From assembly GCF_013116745.1 (NCBI RefSeq), contig NZ_JABFOE010000006.1, forward strand, positions 124,001 to 188,000: 64,000 nucleotides of DNA, given 5' to 3'. The position numbers and the translations under genes are program-made. Source of the stretch: Arthrobacter sp. 260. GTDB taxonomy: Bacteria > Actinomycetota > Actinomycetes > Actinomycetales > Micrococcaceae. How positions within the stretch are numbered: position 1 is the first letter of the stretch; each line of letters begins with the position of its first letter. Below are positions 51,833 to 61,210 of this stretch, one piece after another. The notes under the pieces were generated by a model, which was given only the letters and a program-made list of their open reading frames with translations, was not told the origin of the DNA and searched no databases.

Positions 51833-53208
51833 AGGCTCCGGCACTCATCGACCTGTCCACGCCCACCGCTGACGAAAAACGCGCGCTGCCCATCTTCAGC
51901 AAGAAAAATACCAACACGGCAATGATCCTGGCCCTGCTCGCATGGACCATCGCGGTCTTTGACTACGGCTTGTTCGGCACCCTGCTTCCCGCCATGCAGG
52001 AGGAATTCGGCTGGACCGAGACCGAGGCCTACGCGATCAACACCTGGATTGCTGTCGGCACGGCGATCGTCTGCTTCGGCATCGGACCGGTGATCGACCG
52101 GCTCGGCCGCCGCAAGGGAATGATGCTCACGGTGGGTGGCACCGCCGTCGTCTCAGCGCTCACCTCAGTGATTCCTGCCGGCCTCGGTTTCATCAGCAAC
52201 GCCATGCTCGTGGTGGTTCGTTCCTTCGGCGGACTGGGATTCTCCGAGCAGGCAGTCAACGCCACCTACATGAACGAAGTTTTCCAGGTCACCGAGGATG
52301 AAAAGAAGCGCAAGCGTCCCGGCTTCTACTACTCCTTCGTCCAGGGCGGCTGGCCGCTGGGATTCCTGCTTGCAGCAGCCCTTGCCTTCGCCTTCCTGCC
52401 AGCACTCGGCTGGCGTGCCCTGTACATCATGGCGGCCATCCCCGCGGCGGTCATCGTGTACCTGATCGCCAAGAAGCTCAAGGAAACTCCTCAGTTTGAA
52501 CTGCACGAGAAGCTGACCCAGCTGGAGAAATCCGGCGATGTCGACGAAGCCCACGCACTCGCCGGCTCCTTCGGTGTCCAGCACTCCTCGACTGCTCCCC
52601 TGAAGCGCATCTGGGAACCACAGCTGCGGCGCAATACGATCGTCTTCTCGCTCGCCTGGATCGTGAACTTCTTCGGCATCATGGTCTTCAGCATCCTGGG
52701 TTCCTCAGTGCTGGTGAACTCCCGCGGAGTGGAACTGTCCGATGCCTTCTGGATGCTGATCGTCATCAACGCACTGGCTTACTTCGGCTATGTCTTCCAC
52801 GGCTGGTTCGGCGATGTCATTGGCCGGAAGAAGACCATCATTATCGGCTGGATCATCTCGGGTATTTCCTTCTCGGTGATGCTCAGCCCCATCGCTTCCA
52901 CCCCCTTCCTCATCATCCTCACCTACGGCGTCGGACTCTTCTTCCTGGTGGGACCCTACGCGGCCATCCAGTACTTCATGGCCGAGTGCTACCCGGTCAG
53001 CTGCCGGGCCACCGGGTTGGCGTTCATTGGAGCGATGAGCCAGCCGGGCATCATCCTCGGCGGAGCGTTGTTCACCGTCGTGACCGCTGCAGCAGGGACC
53101 ACTGCTGCGGCTCTGTGGGTGGGCGCCCTCGGCACCCTGGTTTCCGGGTTGCTGATGATGATGGCGAAGCCCATCCCCAAGGAGCTGCTGGAGGACCCGA
53201 GTGTCTGA
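51829..53208 (+). CDS. MFS transporter
   Basis: This 459-residue transporter has twelve predicted helices. The MFS motif between helices 2 and 3 reads [14 protein letters not shown], repeated in the second half as [15 protein letters not shown] hydrophilic central loop ([19 protein letters not shown]) joins the halves. It resembles the sugar/aromatic-acid:H+ symporter types. The ATG at 51829 overlaps the hydrolase stop (ATGA); the longer frame upstream is a shadow. It presumably imports the substrate of the two hydrolases. Confidence 0.92.
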   Translation: MKAPALIDLSTPTADEKRALPIFSKKNTNTAMILALLAWTIAVFDYGLFGTLLPAMQEEFGWTETEAYAINTWIAVGTAIVCFGIGPVIDRLGRRKGMMLTVGGTAVVSALTSVIPAGLGFISNAMLVVVRSFGGLGFSEQAVNATYMNEVFQVTEDEKKRKRPGFYYSFVQGGWPLGFLLAAALAFAFLPALGWRALYIMAAIPAAVIVYLIAKKLKETPQFELHEKLTQLEKSGDVDEAHALAGSFGVQHSSTAPLKRIWEPQLRRNTIVFSLAWIVNFFGIMVFSILGSSVLVNSRGVELSDAFWMLIVINALAYFGYVFHGWFGDVIGRKKTIIIGWIISGISFSVMLSPIASTPFLIILTYGVGLFFLVGPYAAIQYFMAECYPVSCRATGLAFIGAMSQPGIILGGALFTVVTAAAGTTAAALWVGALGTLVSGLLMMMAKPIPKELLEDPSV

Positions 53209-53965
53209 GTCCCCTGTAGCCATCATTACCGGCGCTGCGAGTGGTATTGGACGAGCTCTCGCCGTCCACTACGCGCAGCGCGGGGTCCGCTCGGTCATCG
53301 GCACCTTTTCCGGCGATCCGCACGACCCGGAGGAGACCCTCCGCCTGGTCGAGCGGGCCGGAGGCCAGGCCGTCATCCAGGAAGTGGACGTCAGGAACAC
53401 CGAGTCGGTGGAAACCTTCGCAGATCGGGCGCTCAATGATTTTGGGCGGCTCGACTACGCGGTAGCCAACGCAGGCGTCCTGCGCAATGCTTCCCTGGAT
53501 GAGCTCACCGACTCTCGCTGGAACGACATGCTCGACGTCGATCTAACCGGCGTGCTGCGGACCCTGCGGGCCGGCTCCACCCGTATGGACGAGGGCGGCG
53601 CGATGGTCGCCGTCTCGTCCATCGCGGGTGGAGTCTACGGCTGGGAGGAGCATGCGCACTACGCGGCCGCCAAAGCGGGAATTCTTGGTCTGGTCAGGAG
53701 TGTCGCCGTCGAACTGGGTCCCCGCGGAATCCGGGCCAATGTGGTAATTCCCGGGCTTATCGAAACCCCTCAGTCCCTGGATCCGGTGAACTCATTGGGG
53801 CCGGACGGCCTGGAGCGCGCGGGCCAGGACATCCCGTGGGGTCGCGTGGGCCGACCTGAGGAGGTCGCCAGTGTGATTGGGTTCCTCACCTCAGCCGACG
53901 CCGCCTACGTGACCGGGCAGTCGCTGATTGTCGACGGCGGCCTCACCGTCAAGATGAAGGCATGA
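53201..53965 (+). CDS. Short-chain dehydrogenase/reductase
   Basis: This 254-residue SDR has the cofactor motif ITGAASGIGRALAVHYA, the ANAG motif (AVANAGVL), catalytic Ser in VSSIAGG and Tyr/Lys in YAAAK. The C-terminus YVTGQSLIVDGGLTVKM is classical. The start GTG 53201 lies inside the transporter end, and the stop overlaps the next SDR. Its substrate within the imide/amide pathway is unknown. Confidence 0.92.
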   Translation: MSESPVAIITGAASGIGRALAVHYAQRGVRSVIGTFSGDPHDPEETLRLVERAGGQAVIQEVDVRNTESVETFADRALNDFGRLDYAVANAGVLRNASLDELTDSRWNDMLDVDLTGVLRTLRAGSTRMDEGGAMVAVSSIAGGVYGWEEHAHYAAAKAGILGLVRSVAVELGPRGIRANVVIPGLIETPQSLDPVNSLGPDGLERAGQDIPWGRVGRPEEVASVIGFLTSADAAYVTGQSLIVDGGLTVKMKA

Positions 53966-54660
53966 GCACCGCGCGGACCGTCGTCGTCACCGGCGGCGGA
54001 AGCGGCATCGGGGCGGCGATCGCCGAGGCCTTCCGGGAGACCGGTTCGCGGGTGGTGGTGCTGGATCGGACGCCCTCACCCCACTCGATCACCGTTGATG
54101 TGGGCGACGAGGCCAGCGTGGTGGCCGGCTTCGCCGCGGCACGGGCAGAGCTGGGCAGGATCGACGTCTTGGTCAACAGTGCGGGACTGCTCACGGAATC
54201 ACCGCTCCAGGACATGTCGCTGGCCCGGTGGCAGGAGACCATCACGGTCGATCTGACGGGGGTTTTCCTCTGCTGCCGTGAGGTGGTCGCCGAGATGCGT
54301 GAGAACAAGTGGGGACGGATCATCAACATTTCGTCCCAGCTGGGCATCAAGGGCGGCACCGGCCTCAGCCATTACAGTGCGGCGAAGGCGGGCCTGATCG
54401 GTATGACCAAGTCCCTCGCTCTCGAGGTGGCTGGTGACAACGTGCTGGTCAACTGCATTGCGCCGGGACCGATCGAAACGCCGCTGGTAGAGGGAATCTC
54501 CGAGGCCTGGAAGGCGGCCAAACGGAAGGAGCTGCCGCTGGGGCGTTTTGGCACACCGGCGGAGGTTGCTCCCGTCGCTTTGCTGCTTGCCAGCGATCCC
54601 GGCGGCAACCTCTTCGTCGGCCAGACGCTGGGGCCCAACTCCGGTGACGTGATGCAGTGA
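53962..54660 (+). CDS. Short-chain dehydrogenase/reductase
   Basis: This 232-residue SDR has VVTGGGSGIGAAIAEAF, VNSAGLL, catalytic NISSQLG and YSAAK. The DRTPSPHSITVDVGD loop after beta-2 carries Asp-Arg, hinting at NADH or mixed use. It ends FVGQTLGPNSGDVMQ, a slightly atypical C-terminus. It is coupled by ATGA to the previous SDR and is the last gene of the LacI-controlled operon. Two SDRs in series suggest an oxidation and a reduction step, or two stereoisomers. Confidence 0.92.
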   Translation: MSTARTVVVTGGGSGIGAAIAEAFRETGSRVVVLDRTPSPHSITVDVGDEASVVAGFAAARAELGRIDVLVNSAGLLTESPLQDMSLARWQETITVDLTGVFLCCREVVAEMRENKWGRIINISSQLGIKGGTGLSHYSAAKAGLIGMTKSLALEVAGDNVLVNCIAPGPIETPLVEGISEAWKAAKRKELPLGRFGTPAEVAPVALLLASDPGGNLFVGQTLGPNSGDVMQ

Positions 54661-54704
54661 TAATTCCCCGTATCTCTCTCGCAAGTGCAATGAGAGGCCA
54701 GTAA

Positions 54705-55061
54705 ATGTGCGGCGCCTGCGGACGGACGGTCACTGCCGATGAGGTGCTCGGCCCAGTCAGCACCCTTCGCCACCGGCTGATCGCGGCGCAAACCATCAAC
54801 GCCCTCTGCCACGGCCTGCCAGGTATCCCCAGCGTTCAAGCTGCTGGGGATACCTGGCTGGTTCGCGGAGTGACCGGCGCCGTCACCCAATGCGCCACGG
54901 TCAATGACGTATGGCTGACCCTCCTGCAGGACCCCGCGGTGCTGCCTCACTCGGACAGACTGCGGCAGCGGCTACGGGCCCGGCTTCTGAACGAAACCGG
55001 CGTCGCCTTGAACGTCGTCGCCGCCGGGCTTCAGCTGAGCGACATGCCTACTCCGCTTTAG
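54705..55061 (+). CDS. Hypothetical protein with N-terminal CxxC
   Basis: This 118-residue protein begins MCGACGRT, a CxxC that I recall from small uncharacterised actinobacterial proteins. The rest is helical with TLRHRLIAAQTINAL and LQDPAVLPHSDRLRQRL. GAGAGG precedes the ATG at 54705. It follows the SDR operon after 44 bp and could be read with it. A 16-bp perfect inverted repeat lies inside the coding region (54818-54858). It converges on the glycerophosphodiesterase gene with 18 bp between stops. Function unknown. Confidence 0.7.
   Translation: MCGACGRTVTADEVLGPVSTLRHRLIAAQTINALCHGLPGIPSVQAAGDTWLVRGVTGAVTQCATVNDVWLTLLQDPAVLPHSDRLRQRLRARLLNETGVALNVVAAGLQLSDMPTPL
54818..54858 (+). other. 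16-bp perfect inverted repeat inside a coding region
   Basis: GCCAGGTATCCCCAGC and its exact complement are separated by 9 bases. The stem is stronger than the annotated terminators of the window and lies about 160 bp after the SDR operon stop, but no T run follows. Confidence 0.7.
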
Positions 55062-55079
55062 CCCTCTGGCCTGCGCCAG

Positions 55080-56315
55080 TTAGTTGGCGAAGACATCCTG
55101 CAGCTTGTCCTCGGGAGTCCAGAGACCCAACGATTCGCCGCCGTTGTTCAGCAACGACGCCGTCCCGCCGTTGTAGTAGGCCTCCGGGGTGTTGGTTCCG
55201 GGACCGGTGTAGACCCGCAGTTCGGCACCTGCATCGAGCACATATCCGTCACCGACGGTGAGGATGTTGTTGGCGGCGTCCCGAAGGAGATACCCGCTCA
55301 CGTCAATGCTCCTGGTGATCGCATTGCGCAGCAGGACATGCTCGCCGGTTTCGGGCTGGACGTCGTCGCCGGCCGGGTTGTTCACCGAGTCGACAATTTC
55401 CACGCCGCTGCCGGGAAACACCGGCGCCCCCTTGAGATACCGGACGTTCTGGATAGGGAAGTCGGTGGTGACGGCGTCGACTCCCAGGTCGATCGACGCC
55501 TGGACCGCCTCAGGCGAGTTCACCGTGTAGACGCCGAGCACCAGACCTCCCGCCTTGACGTCGCTGACATTCTGCGGCGTCAGGACACGGTAGTTGGTCC
55601 CCACGGAATCGGCGAAGGTAGCCCAGGAGGCCAGCACTGCGGGGCCCGGCACCACCCCGGCCAGCTGTTGGAGTTCAATGTCCGGTGCAATCCCGGCGAA
55701 CGTCCGGTTGGAACCTTCATCAAACCCGAGGACCTGCACCTTGTCAGCTGCGACGAGGCGCTGCCAGGTCTTGTCGGTGCGCAGTTCGTCGGCCACCAGC
55801 TGCTCGATGCCCGGCGAGTTCACCGGCGACTTGATTTCGATGTAGACACCGGTCTTGGTGGTGGCGACCTTCGCCGCGTCGTCGAGGTGCGGAATGCGTT
55901 CACCGACGAACTGGTCGTCGAAGTAGGAACCGGCGTCGAGCTGCTGCAGCTCGGCCCAGGTGAAGGAGGTAATCGGGTCGGTGGCGCGGTCCGGAAAGAC
56001 GTCCTCGACATTGGTGGTGCGCGCCGGGGTGTCATCGTGGAAGAGGAACGGCACACCGTCGGAGCTGAGCTGGACATCGATTTCAAAGAAATCGGCGCCG
56101 GATTTACGGCCGTCCTTGAACGCGGCAACAGTGTTCTCCGGCGCGGTTCCGGCCGCGCCGCGATGCCCGATAAGGATAGGTGGTGCGTCGTCCTGTGCCG
56201 GAGCCGCAGGAGCCTGGACAGGAGCCTGCGCCGACGCGGCGGGCGCTGCCAGGAGGGTGAGGCCCACCGCCGCGGCGGCTGTGCCGGTGAGGGTCTTGGC
56301 GAAACGGGATGCCAT
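55080..56315 (-). CDS. Secreted glycerophosphodiester phosphodiesterase with C-terminal lamin-tail-like domain
   Basis: This 411-residue exported protein has a signal peptide (TLTGTAAAAVGLTLLAAPAAS, cleavage near ASA-QAP) and then a GDPD TIM-barrel: IGHRGAAGTAPENTVAAF, ADFFEIDVQLSSDG, PFLFHDDT and VYIEIKSP supply the metal and catalytic residues (HR, E, D, H). From about residue 300 the sequence (VEIVDSVNNPAGDD, GYLLRDAANN) looks like a lamin-tail beta-sandwich, used for surface binding. It releases glycerol-3-phosphate from phosphodiesters outside the cell. The ATG at 56315 is preceded by GAAGGGA. Confidence 0.88.
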   Translation of the reverse strand: MASRFAKTLTGTAAAAVGLTLLAAPAASAQAPVQAPAAPAQDDAPPILIGHRGAAGTAPENTVAAFKDGRKSGADFFEIDVQLSSDGVPFLFHDDTPARTTNVEDVFPDRATDPITSFTWAELQQLDAGSYFDDQFVGERIPHLDDAAKVATTKTGVYIEIKSPVNSPGIEQLVADELRTDKTWQRLVAADKVQVLGFDEGSNRTFAGIAPDIELQQLAGVVPGPAVLASWATFADSVGTNYRVLTPQNVSDVKAGGLVLGVYTVNSPEAVQASIDLGVDAVTTDFPIQNVRYLKGAPVFPGSGVEIVDSVNNPAGDDVQPETGEHVLLRNAITRSIDVSGYLLRDAANNILTVGDGYVLDAGAELRVYTGPGTNTPEAYYNGGTASLLNNGGESLGLWTPEDKLQDVFAN

Positions 56316-56429
56316 AGAAGATGTTCCCTTCGTTGTGGTGGGGCGAGATCCCCTCCTCCACAGACGCTGCCTCACCAGGACATCCCGGACATCAATACCG
56401 GGTAAACGGAGCGTGAAAGCTCGCCGCGG

Positions 56430-57164
56430 CTACTCTGCCGCGTACCGGTCCACAAAGTTCCGCAGGATGGCAGACGGCCATTCCACCCGGGAGGCTCGGG
56501 CGCGGGCCATGTAGTCCTCGGCCTCTTCGGGCGGGAAATACCCTGCATTGCGGTACACGTCGATGCGCTGCACCAGCCCGTCGACGTCGAGTTCTGGATG
56601 AAACTGGGTGGCATACAGGTTCTCGCGGATGCGGAACATCTGGACCGGGCAGCTGGCCGAGGAGGCCAGCAGTACCGCCCCCACCGGCAGGGTGGTGCAA
56701 GCCTCCTTGTGGCCCACGAAGGCATCGAACGACGCCGGGACGCCTGACAGCAGCGGATCTTCCGCGCCGGCGGGGGTTACGGTGATCGACGCCGGCCCAA
56801 TCGGTTCGGCGAAGGTCCTGTCGATGAGCGCCCCCTGGTGCCGGCCGAGCGTCCCGACGCCATAGCAGGCGCCCAGGAACGGGAAGTCGGCCGCGACCAC
56901 CCGGTCCAGCAACTCCCCAATCTCGCGTTCCACCCGCCGCTGCACGCCGGATTTATCCTCCTCGGGATCGGAGGAGTTAAAAGGGCTGCCGCCCACGATG
57001 ATCCCGGAATAGTGGTTCAGGTCGAGGTGCGGGATCGGACCGGATTCGGCCCGGACGCGGTGCAGCTGATCCGGTGCGAGTCCGCCGAAGCGCTGGAACG
57101 CCTGGTACTCGCCGTCGGCGGCGGCGTCCTCGGCACGGGTGGCTAGCAACAGAAACGGTTTCAC
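56430..57164 (-). CDS. Glutamine amidotransferase (GMP synthase-like, class I)
   Basis: This 244-residue class I GATase has the nucleophile Cys100 in FLGACYGVG and the His/Glu of the triad in QFHPE (His189, Glu191). SGIIVGGSPFN supplies the oxyanion strand region. As a stand-alone domain it resembles YfeJ-like proteins that transfer or release amide nitrogen from glutamine or cleave gamma-glutamyl bonds; the acceptor is unknown. The start is GTG at 57164. It diverges from the monooxygenase gene; a hairpin built on ACCCCG/CGGGGT lies between them. Confidence 0.88.
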   Translation of the reverse strand: MKPFLLLATRAEDAAADGEYQAFQRFGGLAPDQLHRVRAESGPIPHLDLNHYSGIIVGGSPFNSSDPEEDKSGVQRRVEREIGELLDRVVAADFPFLGACYGVGTLGRHQGALIDRTFAEPIGPASITVTPAGAEDPLLSGVPASFDAFVGHKEACTTLPVGAVLLASSASCPVQMFRIRENLYATQFHPELDVDGLVQRIDVYRNAGYFPPEEAEDYMARARASRVEWPSAILRNFVDRYAAE

Positions 57165-57289
57165 CTGTCGAGACTACTGCCCGTCAGCCACGATAGTGGC
57201 GCCACCGCACAAAAGCGGTGGGGCAACCCCGTCGCTGCGGGGTACCCACTTTCCCGGAACCCTGAAGTCTCCTGCCTGATAATGGAGTC

Positions 57290-58792
57290 ATGGCCTCCCC
57301 CATCGAGCACCTCGACGTCGCCATCATCGGCGCCGGACTCTCGGGGATCGGTGCCGCACACCGGCTGCGGACCGAATGCCCAGGCAAGACGTTCGCCCTG
57401 TTTGAAGCGCGAGCTGCGATCGGCGGCACCTGGGACCTGTTCCGCTACCCGGGCGTGCGCTCCGACTCCGACATGTACACCCTCAGCTATCCCTGGCGGC
57501 CCTGGACGGCCCCGGATGCCATCGCGAACGGCTCCTCGATCCTGGGCTACCTGCGGGACGAGGTCCGCGAGTCCGACCTGACCCGGCACATCCGATTCAA
57601 CACCCGGCTGGTGAGCGCCGACTTTTCGTCATTGACCGGCCGCTGGACCCTGCAGCTGGAGAAAACGCAACCTGAAGGCTCGACCGTCCAGACACTCACC
57701 TGCTCGTTCCTCTACGCCTGCACCGGGTACTACAACTACTCCCACGGCCACCAACCCGACTTCCCCGGCCTCGAGTCCTTCACCGGCGCCGTCGTCCACC
57801 CCCAGTTCTGGCCCGCGGACCTCGACTACACCGGCAAGCAGGTGGTGGTGATCGGCAGCGGTGCAACCGCCGTCACCCTCGTTCCGGCCCTTGCCGACGA
57901 CGCCGCCCACGTCACGATGCTGCAGCGGTCGCCGTCGTACGTGGTGTCGGTGGGCCAGCGGGACGGGTTCGCCGACACGCTCCGCCGCCTCCTGCCCGCA
58001 GCGCTGGCGCACCGGCTGGCTCGTGCCCGCAACGTAGTGGTGCCGCTGGCGTTCTACCAGCTGTGCAAACGGGCGCCGCGGCCGGCGAAGGCGTTCCTGC
58101 GCGGGCAGGCCCGCTCCCTGCTCGACGACGATCAGCAGGTCCGCGACCACTTCACCCCCGCCTACAACCCGTGGGAGCAGCGCCTCTGCGTCGCGCCCGG
58201 CGGCGACTTCTACCGCACCCTGGCCTCCGACAAGGCGTCAGTGGTGACCGACCGGATCGAGCACTTCACACCGCAGGGGATTGTGCTCGCGTCCGGTCGG
58301 GAACTCGCGGCGGACGTCGTGGTCACCGCGACCGGCCTGTCCCTGCAGCCACTCGGCGGCGCCGAGCTAAGCGTCGACGGCGCGGCAGCGGACCTGGGTG
58401 ACGCGTGGGTCTACCGGGGTGTCCTGGTGACGGGGATCCCGAACCTGGGCTATTGCGTGGGGTACACGAACGCGTCGTGGACGCTGCGCTCGGACCTCAG
58501 CTCACGGTACGTCTGCCGGCTGCTGAAGCATATGGATCGGAAGGGGTACACGGTGGCCGTCCCGGTGCCGGAGCCGGGCATGGTGAGCCGGCCCCTGCTG
58601 GATCTCTCGTCCGGATATATGAAGCGGTCCGCGGAGGTGTTCCATCGGCAGGGCATTGGTCGGCCGTGGACGGTCGGGACGAATTACCTGCTGGATGTCC
58701 CTGAGGCGCTACTGGGCGACGTCGGCGCGAACATGGCGTTCGACGTCGTGCCCGCGCCCGTGGCTGCAGCCGGGGCTAGGAAAGTGGCGTAG
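57290..58792 (+). CDS. Flavin-containing monooxygenase, Baeyer-Villiger type
   Basis: This 500-residue FAD/NADPH monooxygenase has the FAD motif GAGLSG (14-19), the Baeyer-Villiger fingerprint FTGAVVHPQFWP (164-175, FxGxxxHxxxWP) and the NADPH motif GSGATA (189-194). FRYPGVRSDSDMYTL is the usual family block. Such enzymes insert oxygen next to a ketone or oxidise soft heteroatoms. It stands alone with its own short upstream region and is followed by the non-coding repeat copy B. Confidence 0.92.
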   Translation: MASPIEHLDVAIIGAGLSGIGAAHRLRTECPGKTFALFEARAAIGGTWDLFRYPGVRSDSDMYTLSYPWRPWTAPDAIANGSSILGYLRDEVRESDLTRHIRFNTRLVSADFSSLTGRWTLQLEKTQPEGSTVQTLTCSFLYACTGYYNYSHGHQPDFPGLESFTGAVVHPQFWPADLDYTGKQVVVIGSGATAVTLVPALADDAAHVTMLQRSPSYVVSVGQRDGFADTLRRLLPAALAHRLARARNVVVPLAFYQLCKRAPRPAKAFLRGQARSLLDDDQQVRDHFTPAYNPWEQRLCVAPGGDFYRTLASDKASVVTDRIEHFTPQGIVLASGRELAADVVVTATGLSLQPLGGAELSVDGAAADLGDAWVYRGVLVTGIPNLGYCVGYTNASWTLRSDLSSRYVCRLLKHMDRKGYTVAVPVPEPGMVSRPLLDLSSGYMKRSAEVFHRQGIGRPWTVGTNYLLDVPEALLGDVGANMAFDVVPAPVAAAGARKVA

Positions 58793-58806
58793 CTACACGG
58801 CTGACA

Positions 58807-58877
58807 CCAGAAAAGTGGTCTAGCTGCACGGAAGTGGTTGCCTCTCCACTGGTCTGCACGTCCAGCACTTTCCTGCC
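58807..58877. repeat. Intergenic palindromic repeat, copy B
   Basis: AAAAGTG, a 7-bp variable block, then TGCACGGAAGTGGTTGCC repeat the layout of copy A near 29.6 kb; a GCACTTTCCTGCC arm follows at 58865-58877. It lies between convergent genes. Confidence 0.55.
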
Positions 58878-58963
58878 ATAGGTGCGGTGCGCCTGCCAGG
58901 AGTAGCCACGCGGCGGTGAGGCATGCGGCCCACACTAGTGGGACGCACGCCGAAAGGGACCCG

Positions 58964-59632
58964 CTACTCGGCCTTCGCGGCCGTCCGCAGCAATTCGAGC
59001 CGCAGTGCGCGGGCCGTTTCCATGTGTTGCCGGGCGATCTGCCGGGCGTCGTCCGCCCGCTGATCGACGACTGCCTTCACCAGAGCCTCGTGCTCATCGA
59101 GAGCATCCTCCCACCGATTGCCCACCGACAGGGTGGACCGAGGGGTATGGATGAGGTGGGTGGAGAGCCGTTCGAGCAGGTCCTGCAGCACCCGGTTGTG
59201 AGATGCGGAGCAGACGGCGGTGTGGAATTCGAGGTTGCAGCGGATCCGGGTCAGGTCGTCCGGTGAATCAAGTTCGCGATCCCGCTCCACCAGTCCTTCG
59301 AGACGCATGATGTCCGAGACTGTGCGGCTGATGGCAGCCTGCCCGGCGGCCTCCTGCTCCAGCATGACCCGCAGGTCGTAGATCTGGATGACTTCCTGGG
59401 GATCGATTTGGGGCACCTGCAGCCCCCGAGCGGCGCGCTCCAGCAGCCGCTCGTGCTGCAGCCGGCTGAGCGCTTCGCGAATGGGGGTCCGGGAAACGCC
59501 AAACCGCTCCGAGAGCCCCACCTCACGCAGTGGCGTCCCGGGAGGGTGAATTCCCGCCAGAATCTCGCTACGCAGCACCCGGAAGATTACTCCGCCATCT
59601 ACGCGTCCCGTCGAATCAGCCAGATCAGACAC
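58964..59632 (-). CDS. GntR/FCD-family transcriptional regulator
   Basis: This 222-residue regulator has a winged helix (LREVGLSERFGVSRTPIREAL) and an FCD domain with ligands in LEFHTAVCSASHN and DEHEALVKAV. The start is GTG at 59632 with a weak ribosome site. It lies 80 bp downstream of the TcuA-like gene on the same strand and is the best candidate to bind the GTATAC-containing palindrome at 61211-61252. An inverted repeat CAGTAG/CTACTG (59679-59698) sits in its own upstream gap. Confidence 0.88.
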   Translation of the reverse strand: MSDLADSTGRVDGGVIFRVLRSEILAGIHPPGTPLREVGLSERFGVSRTPIREALSRLQHERLLERAARGLQVPQIDPQEVIQIYDLRVMLEQEAAGQAAISRTVSDIMRLEGLVERDRELDSPDDLTRIRCNLEFHTAVCSASHNRVLQDLLERLSTHLIHTPRSTLSVGNRWEDALDEHEALVKAVVDQRADDARQIARQHMETARALRLELLRTAAKAE

Positions 59633-59712
59633 GTATCGCCAACTCAGACAATTGCTGCTCCTCTAGACGGGCGCCGGACAGTAGGCACCCTACTACTGTA
59701 GGTCCGCTTGGG

Positions 59713-61194
59713 CTATGCGAGGTTGCCCGCACGCCGACCAAAGACCATTCCGGCCGCCAAGCCTGTCCCGCCGGGGTAGTTTTCACTGAACAGACCGCCG
59801 AGCATCTCGCCGCAGACGAACAACCCCGGGATGGGTGTGCCGTCGGCGGTTAGCACCCTGCCGTGGGTGTCGGACTTCAGGCCACCGAAGGTGAAGGTGA
59901 TGCCGCAGGTGACCGCGAAGGCGTAAAAGGGCCCGTTCTCCAGGGGTGCCGCCCAGTTGCTCTTCGGCGGGTCCACCCGTGCGGCGCGACCGTCGAGCAC
60001 GTTCGGATCCCAGACGATGTCGCGGTCGATCGAGTCGTTGAAAGTGGTGACCGTCTCGACCAGCGCTGCCGGCTCCACCCCGATCTTCGCTGCGAGTTCC
60101 TCGAGGGTATCGGCTGATTCCACCGAGATCCCCGGCATATCGTATTCCTCGCTGCGGAGCAGTGGCCGGTGGTCGGCGTCGAACACCTGATAGGCGATGG
60201 AGCCGGGCTGCTTGAGGATTTCCCGGCCGTACTTGGCGTAGGTGAGGTTGCGGAAATCGGCACCCTCATCGAGGAACCGCTTCCCGTCACGGTTCACGAT
60301 AATTCCCAAGGGGTACCCGCCACGGGTCAACCGGTTGGTGAGTTCACGGTTGCTCTCATTCCAGGGGGTGAAGGCGTCCCACTGCACGCTGTGGCAGGTG
60401 CTCCAGTCGCCCCCAGGCACCGCTCCGACGTCGAGCGCTGCCTGCAGGAGGGCGCCGTCGTTGTACGGGGTGCCGCGCACCTTGGCGTTCTCCCAGCCCT
60501 CGCCGAGGTGCTTGCGGCGCAGTTCGGGGTTCGTTTCAAAGCCGCCAGCGGCCAGTACCACCGATTCCGCACGGATCTCGCCGGTGCTGCCATCGGTCAG
60601 GCTGTAGGTCACCCCAACGGTTGCGCCATTCTCGACGATGAGCCCGGTGGTGGTGTGTCCGTAGCGGACGTCGATGCCGAGGGTCTTGGCGACCGCGGTG
60701 TGGTCCGCCATCAGCCCTTCGCCGCCGCCGACATTGCCGACGTGAAGACCGCCCCAGAACAGGTAGCTGCCGTCCTCGCGGACGTAAGCCTGGCGTTCGT
60801 ACATCAGGCGGTATTTCAGGCCGAGGCCGCTGAGCCAGCGGACCGTGTCCTGACTCTCCGCTACGAGGACTTCGGTGAGCTCGGGATCGTTCTTGCCGTT
60901 GGTGACCTTGCGGAGATCCGCGGCGTATTCCTCGGCCGTGTAGGCAGGCACTTCAGTAACGGCATGCCGGTCATCGGGTTCGATGAAGTCGGAGACGTCG
61001 TCCAGGCCACCGTGGATGATGCGGGTGGCACCGGCTGTGTAGTAGCTGTTTCCCCCGGCGAGATCCTCAGTGCCGCGCTCCAGCAGAATGACCGACCGGC
61101 CACGCTGCGCCGCTGCATGCGCCGCCGAGAATCCGGCATTGCCGCCACCAATAACGACGACGTCTGTCTGCTGAGCATTCCTGGCTTCGTCCAT
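59713..61194 (-). CDS. tcuA: FAD-dependent tricarballylate dehydrogenase-like protein
   Basis: This 493-residue flavoprotein of the fumarate-reductase/succinate-dehydrogenase family has VVVIGGGNAGFSAAHAAAQ (GGGNAG at 16-21), GGNSYYTAGATRI and the C-terminal GGLFSENYPGGTGLAAG. TcuA oxidises tricarballylate to cis-aconitate. The electron-transfer partner TcuB and transporter TcuC are not in the window, so the exact substrate is uncertain. An aconitase gene upstream on the same strand would consume cis-aconitate. I start at ATG 61194 after AGGAGG; an in-frame upstream start lies within the palindromic operator. Confidence 0.85.
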   Translation of the reverse strand: MDEARNAQQTDVVVIGGGNAGFSAAHAAAQRGRSVILLERGTEDLAGGNSYYTAGATRIIHGGLDDVSDFIEPDDRHAVTEVPAYTAEEYAADLRKVTNGKNDPELTEVLVAESQDTVRWLSGLGLKYRLMYERQAYVREDGSYLFWGGLHVGNVGGGEGLMADHTAVAKTLGIDVRYGHTTTGLIVENGATVGVTYSLTDGSTGEIRAESVVLAAGGFETNPELRRKHLGEGWENAKVRGTPYNDGALLQAALDVGAVPGGDWSTCHSVQWDAFTPWNESNRELTNRLTRGGYPLGIIVNRDGKRFLDEGADFRNLTYAKYGREILKQPGSIAYQVFDADHRPLLRSEEYDMPGISVESADTLEELAAKIGVEPAALVETVTTFNDSIDRDIVWDPNVLDGRAARVDPPKSNWAAPLENGPFYAFAVTCGITFTFGGLKSDTHGRVLTADGTPIPGLFVCGEMLGGLFSENYPGGTGLAAGMVFGRRAGNLA

Positions 61195-61210
61195 GTCCTG
61201 CCTCCTAAAG

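Noticed and set aside
59679-59698. Inverted repeat CAGTAG/CTACTG as terminator of the tcuA-like gene
   Set aside because: Arms are only 6 bp with A+T pairs and there is no T run; it may equally be a GntR site. Left as a remark only.
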